Positions 61,853 through 64,000 of a stretch of 64,000 nucleotides of DNA are shown here, piece by piece. Positions within the stretch are counted from its first letter, which is position 1; the number at the start of each line of letters is the position of its first letter. A program made the translations under genes and the position numbers. This DNA comes from Solitalea agri. Its GTDB lineage: Bacteria > Bacteroidota > Bacteroidia > Sphingobacteriales > Sphingobacteriaceae. The stretch lies in the NCBI RefSeq assembly GCF_023914155.1, contig NZ_JAMWYS010000009.1, forward strand, positions 183,994 to 247,993, read 5' to 3'. The notes beneath the pieces are model-generated. The model was not told the origin of the DNA. It worked only from the letters and a program-made list of their open reading frames with translations, and did no database searches.

Positions 61853-63499
61853 TTAGGCTGATTTTTCAGTTAGCGAGCCTATTTTAATCACCATTCTTTC
61901 AAATTCATCACGAGAAACGGCGGCCTTATTTCGGGCTTTTGTTCGATAGTTGTAAATAGTACTTAACGAATACCTAAGAAATGCAGCTATCTTAACACTG
62001 TCGTTAATACCTAAACGAATCAAGGCGAAAATTCTTAATTCGGTATTTAGCAATTCACCCGGTTTCAAAACTATCTGCTCATCGTGTATCAAAAGGGCAT
62101 TGAAGTCTTTAACAAAGGTTGGATAAAGATTCAAAAAGATATGATCGAAGTTATGGTAAAGCTCATCCAGCTCATTGTCAACCACAGTGGTCGATTTTAA
62201 CATTTTATACAACTCATCCATCTTTTTATCACTTACCTTTTTGTTCAGGTCTTTCCTATAGTTTTCCAGTTTATTTATATAGGCCGAACAGAGGTCGAAG
62301 AAATGGGCAATATATTCTTCTTTAATATGGTTAGATTCTGATAACTCCGAATTGATATGGTGTAACTGTTCGTTGGTTTGACCAATTTCCTGATTAAGTT
62401 TGGCCAGTTTTTCATTCGTTTGATGAAGCTCCACTCTAATCCTCGAAACCTTTCTCATCTGTCGATAAACGTAAATTATCGATAACACCAAAAAAACCGA
62501 TAGCAAACTAATAACAATCAGATAACTTTGAAGCTGACTTTTACGCTTAGCTTCCTTCTGGAGGTAAGCCGTATTGATAATGGTATAAAACGATGATAAT
62601 TGGGTTGTACGAAACTGAACATTACAAAATATAGCATCTTCAATAGCCGATTGAACGAATTTATAAGCCAAATCAATATTGCCTTCCCTGAAACTTATAA
62701 GGGCTAAATTCTGTATCGATGCTTGATCCTTAGTTGCGCATTTCAAATCAGCAATTGCCGACAGCATGAAATATTTTTTCTGCAAATCAGTAGTTTGCCG
62801 GCTTCTATAAATAGCTCCTAATAAATAAGTAACCATCGCATAGTCCGGACTATCAGGTTTTACAATTTTAAAAAGAGGCAGTAGTTCCTGTTCGGCAATT
62901 TTTAAGCGATTATTATTAACATGCTGTTGAGCCAGTGTAATTTTATACCGAATTAATGAAGTATCCAACACCGAAAGCAAAGAATCACGATAACTACTAA
63001 TCTCTTTAATATAAGCCTCGTTGTAGCTATTAGTGGCATAATGTTCTAAAAAGCGAAACTTTGCTTCATAATAATCAGCCAATGCAACCTTTGAAAGCAA
63101 TCTGGGGTTTATATTATTTAATACCGATTCCGACTCGCGGTACTTGCCAGAAAATGAATATAGAAGAGCCAATTGAAGCTTCGAATCATTGATCAGGTCA
63201 AAATTCTTTAATTGTTCAGCAATTACAAGGTTTTGCTTAACATAGAAAATTGCTGTATCCAGTTTAAACTTTCGATACTCCTTAATCAAACTATTATTAA
63301 GCTGATAGTCTTGTAGTAAAGAAAACCCTTGCCGATTCACACTTTTCAGGCCTGCAATACGAGCTTCTTTCTCTTTTACATATTGTTGTTTATTGTTTAA
63401 TATATCGTTTAGATGAGCGGCAATTGAATCAATAGAATTATCAGCATGAGCTGTATTGATCATTAAAAACAAAAAAATAAACAATAAACCGTTTCTCAT
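61853..63499 (-). CDS. DUF6377-type membrane-anchored regulator (TPR-HTH-like)
   Basis: 548 residues from ATG 63499; an upstream TTG would add five residues. Signal peptide (LLFIFLFLMINTAHA). Then IDSIAAHLNDILNNKQQYVK and KEARIAGLK, the start I associate with DUF6377 proteins. Next TPR-like helical repeats to ~320, a membrane span at ~330-350 (SYLIVISLLSVFLVLSIIYV), a coiled coil (~360-420) and a C-terminal region with an HTH-like segment IALIRLGINDSVKIAAFLRY and SLSTIYNYRTKARNKA. Probably a sensor-regulator; the downstream GH3 gene is a likely target by position. Confidence 0.78.
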   Translation of the reverse strand: MRNGLLFIFLFLMINTAHADNSIDSIAAHLNDILNNKQQYVKEKEARIAGLKSVNRQGFSLLQDYQLNNSLIKEYRKFKLDTAIFYVKQNLVIAEQLKNFDLINDSKLQLALLYSFSGKYRESESVLNNINPRLLSKVALADYYEAKFRFLEHYATNSYNEAYIKEISSYRDSLLSVLDTSLIRYKITLAQQHVNNNRLKIAEQELLPLFKIVKPDSPDYAMVTYLLGAIYRSRQTTDLQKKYFMLSAIADLKCATKDQASIQNLALISFREGNIDLAYKFVQSAIEDAIFCNVQFRTTQLSSFYTIINTAYLQKEAKRKSQLQSYLIVISLLSVFLVLSIIYVYRQMRKVSRIRVELHQTNEKLAKLNQEIGQTNEQLHHINSELSESNHIKEEYIAHFFDLCSAYINKLENYRKDLNKKVSDKKMDELYKMLKSTTVVDNELDELYHNFDHIFLNLYPTFVKDFNALLIHDEQIVLKPGELLNTELRIFALIRLGINDSVKIAAFLRYSLSTIYNYRTKARNKAAVSRDEFERMVIKIGSLTEKSA

Positions 63500-63651
63500 T
63501 TTAAAAGGTCCCAAAATTTGAAAGGCCTAATTTACAATTGCGCAAATTGAACCGCTGCAAAAATGTAAATTTTGAACATCAAATTATCTTGCTGAAATAA
63601 AAAATCAAGTCGAAAATCTTTAGCAAGCTCTAGCAAACACCATTCAGCCCC

Positions 63652-63719
63652 GCTTTCCATTGCAAGTCCTCGCCTGCCCGACACAAAGCTAGCGCCTGGC
63701 TGCGGGCTTTCCATTGCAA
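63652..63719. repeat. Pair of 14-bp direct repeats
   Basis: GCTTTCCATTGCAA at 63652-63665 and 63706-63719, 54 bp apart, inside a locally GC-rich patch between the DUF6377 gene and the rRNA operon. It looks like part of a dispersed intergenic repeat; this cannot be shown from one window. Confidence 0.6.
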
Positions 63720-63807
63720 TCGGGTTTAGGGTGGGACAAGCAGAATGCCATTTATTAGATGTTGGAAATGGCTAAATTGTTCTATTGGGTCATATTGTTA
63801 AAAACTA

Positions 63808-63881
63808 AACCACAGAGTTGCACAGCGTTGCACAAAGTACTTTACCTGTGAAAGCCTTTGCGCCTGTGCACCTCTGCGGTT
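63808..63881. repeat. Long imperfect inverted repeat near the rRNA operon
   Basis: Arms at 63808-63837 (AACCACAGAGTTGCACAGC...) and 63856-63881 (CTTTGCGC...CTGCGGTT). They pair over about 26 bp with a few mismatches and an 18-nt loop. It would fold into a stem of some 26 bp. It resembles the 'accacagag' intergenic repeats common near rRNA operons in this phylum. Confidence 0.7.
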
Positions 63882-63944
63882 ATCCTTTTATAACCATAAA
63901 ACAATTTAGCAATTTGACCATTTAGCCAAGGCTATAAACAAACA

Positions 63945-63968
63945 AAGCCCCGCATTGCTGCAGGGCTT
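63945..63968 (-). terminator. rRNA operon terminator
   Basis: On the minus strand AAGCCC-TGCAGCAATGC-GGGGCTT forms a GC-rich hairpin and is followed by TTGTTTGTTTA. It lies about 10 bp after the 5S rRNA 3' end. Confidence 0.8.
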
Positions 63969-63977
63969 GTATAAAAA

Positions 63978-64000
63978 TCGGCACCGACCTACTCTCCCAC
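63978..64000 (-). rRNA. rrf: 5S rRNA, 3' end only
   Basis: The complement of the last 23 bases reads GTGGGAGAGTAGGTCGGTGC and ends in CGA or CGAT. This is the conserved 3' part of Bacteroidota 5S rRNA. The rest of the gene and the rRNA operon lie beyond the window's right edge, transcribed towards the left. Confidence 0.85.

Noticed and set aside
63532..63714. Short minus-strand ORF near the rRNA operon
   Set aside because: It covers the 14-bp repeat region and has no protein-like features.

Overview
The window (64 kb, AT-rich) looks like a Bacteroidota chromosome segment, probably Sphingobacteriaceae or a near relative. The evidence is two complete SusC/SusD loci plus a further susCD pair, a FecI/FecR regulatory pair, TAnnTTTG-type promoter boxes, DUF6377 and TPR-HTH regulators, and many TlpA-like thioredoxins with long N-terminal domains. 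Family assignments come from motif reading only; no database search was run. The right edge enters an rRNA operon on the minus strand (3' end of 5S rRNA plus its terminator).

Layout. (1) 1-4.05 kb: the end of an outer-membrane barrel gene and a small secreted protein. Then three tandem ~707-bp units, each with a promoter, a 116-nt tRNA-like RNA and a terminator. Units 1 and 2 end in a decayed fragment of a VOC/glyoxalase-like gene; unit 3 is followed by the intact gene. (2) 4.2-11.5 kb: a lipoprotein, a secreted dienelactone-hydrolase-like enzyme, a TolC/EmrA/MFS tripartite efflux operon, an AI-2E-type permease and a small K+ channel. (3) 11.8-29.8 kb, minus strand: sigma factor, fecR, susC (with STN domain), susD, DUF4843-like and PKD-like lipoproteins, a terminator, then a transglutaminase-like lipoprotein, three TlpA proteins and an S46 dipeptidyl-peptidase. 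(4) 30.1-54.4 kb, minus strand: a 13-gene collinear block of about 24 kb. In order it has susC-susD-susC-susD, DUF4843-like, PKD-like, two DUF5117-type zinc metalloproteases, four TlpA-like proteins and a secreted endonuclease/exonuclease/phosphatase-family enzyme. (5) 54.7-58.2 kb: two tandem TPR-TM-HTH regulators divergent from that block. (6) 58.2-64 kb: acyltransferase, GH3 beta-glucosidase, DUF6377 regulator, intergenic repeats and the rRNA operon end.

Both SusCD loci join outer-membrane import to secreted peptidases and several secreted thioredoxins. I infer that they handle peptides or disulfide-containing proteins rather than glycans. In the larger locus one copy of each duplicated enzyme has lost its active site: a metalloprotease whose HELGH motif reads REIGH with the third His replaced by Asp, and a TlpA whose CxxC reads AxxN.

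The gaps hold remnants of gene loss: a fecR-susC deletion scar, the 5' end of one tlpA and the 3' end of another. A four-part operator-like element with identical spacing occurs upstream of the 24-kb block and also in the gene-free region upstream of the sigma-factor gene. The most unusual items are the tRNA-like triplicate, the paired active/inactive enzymes and this spaced operator element.
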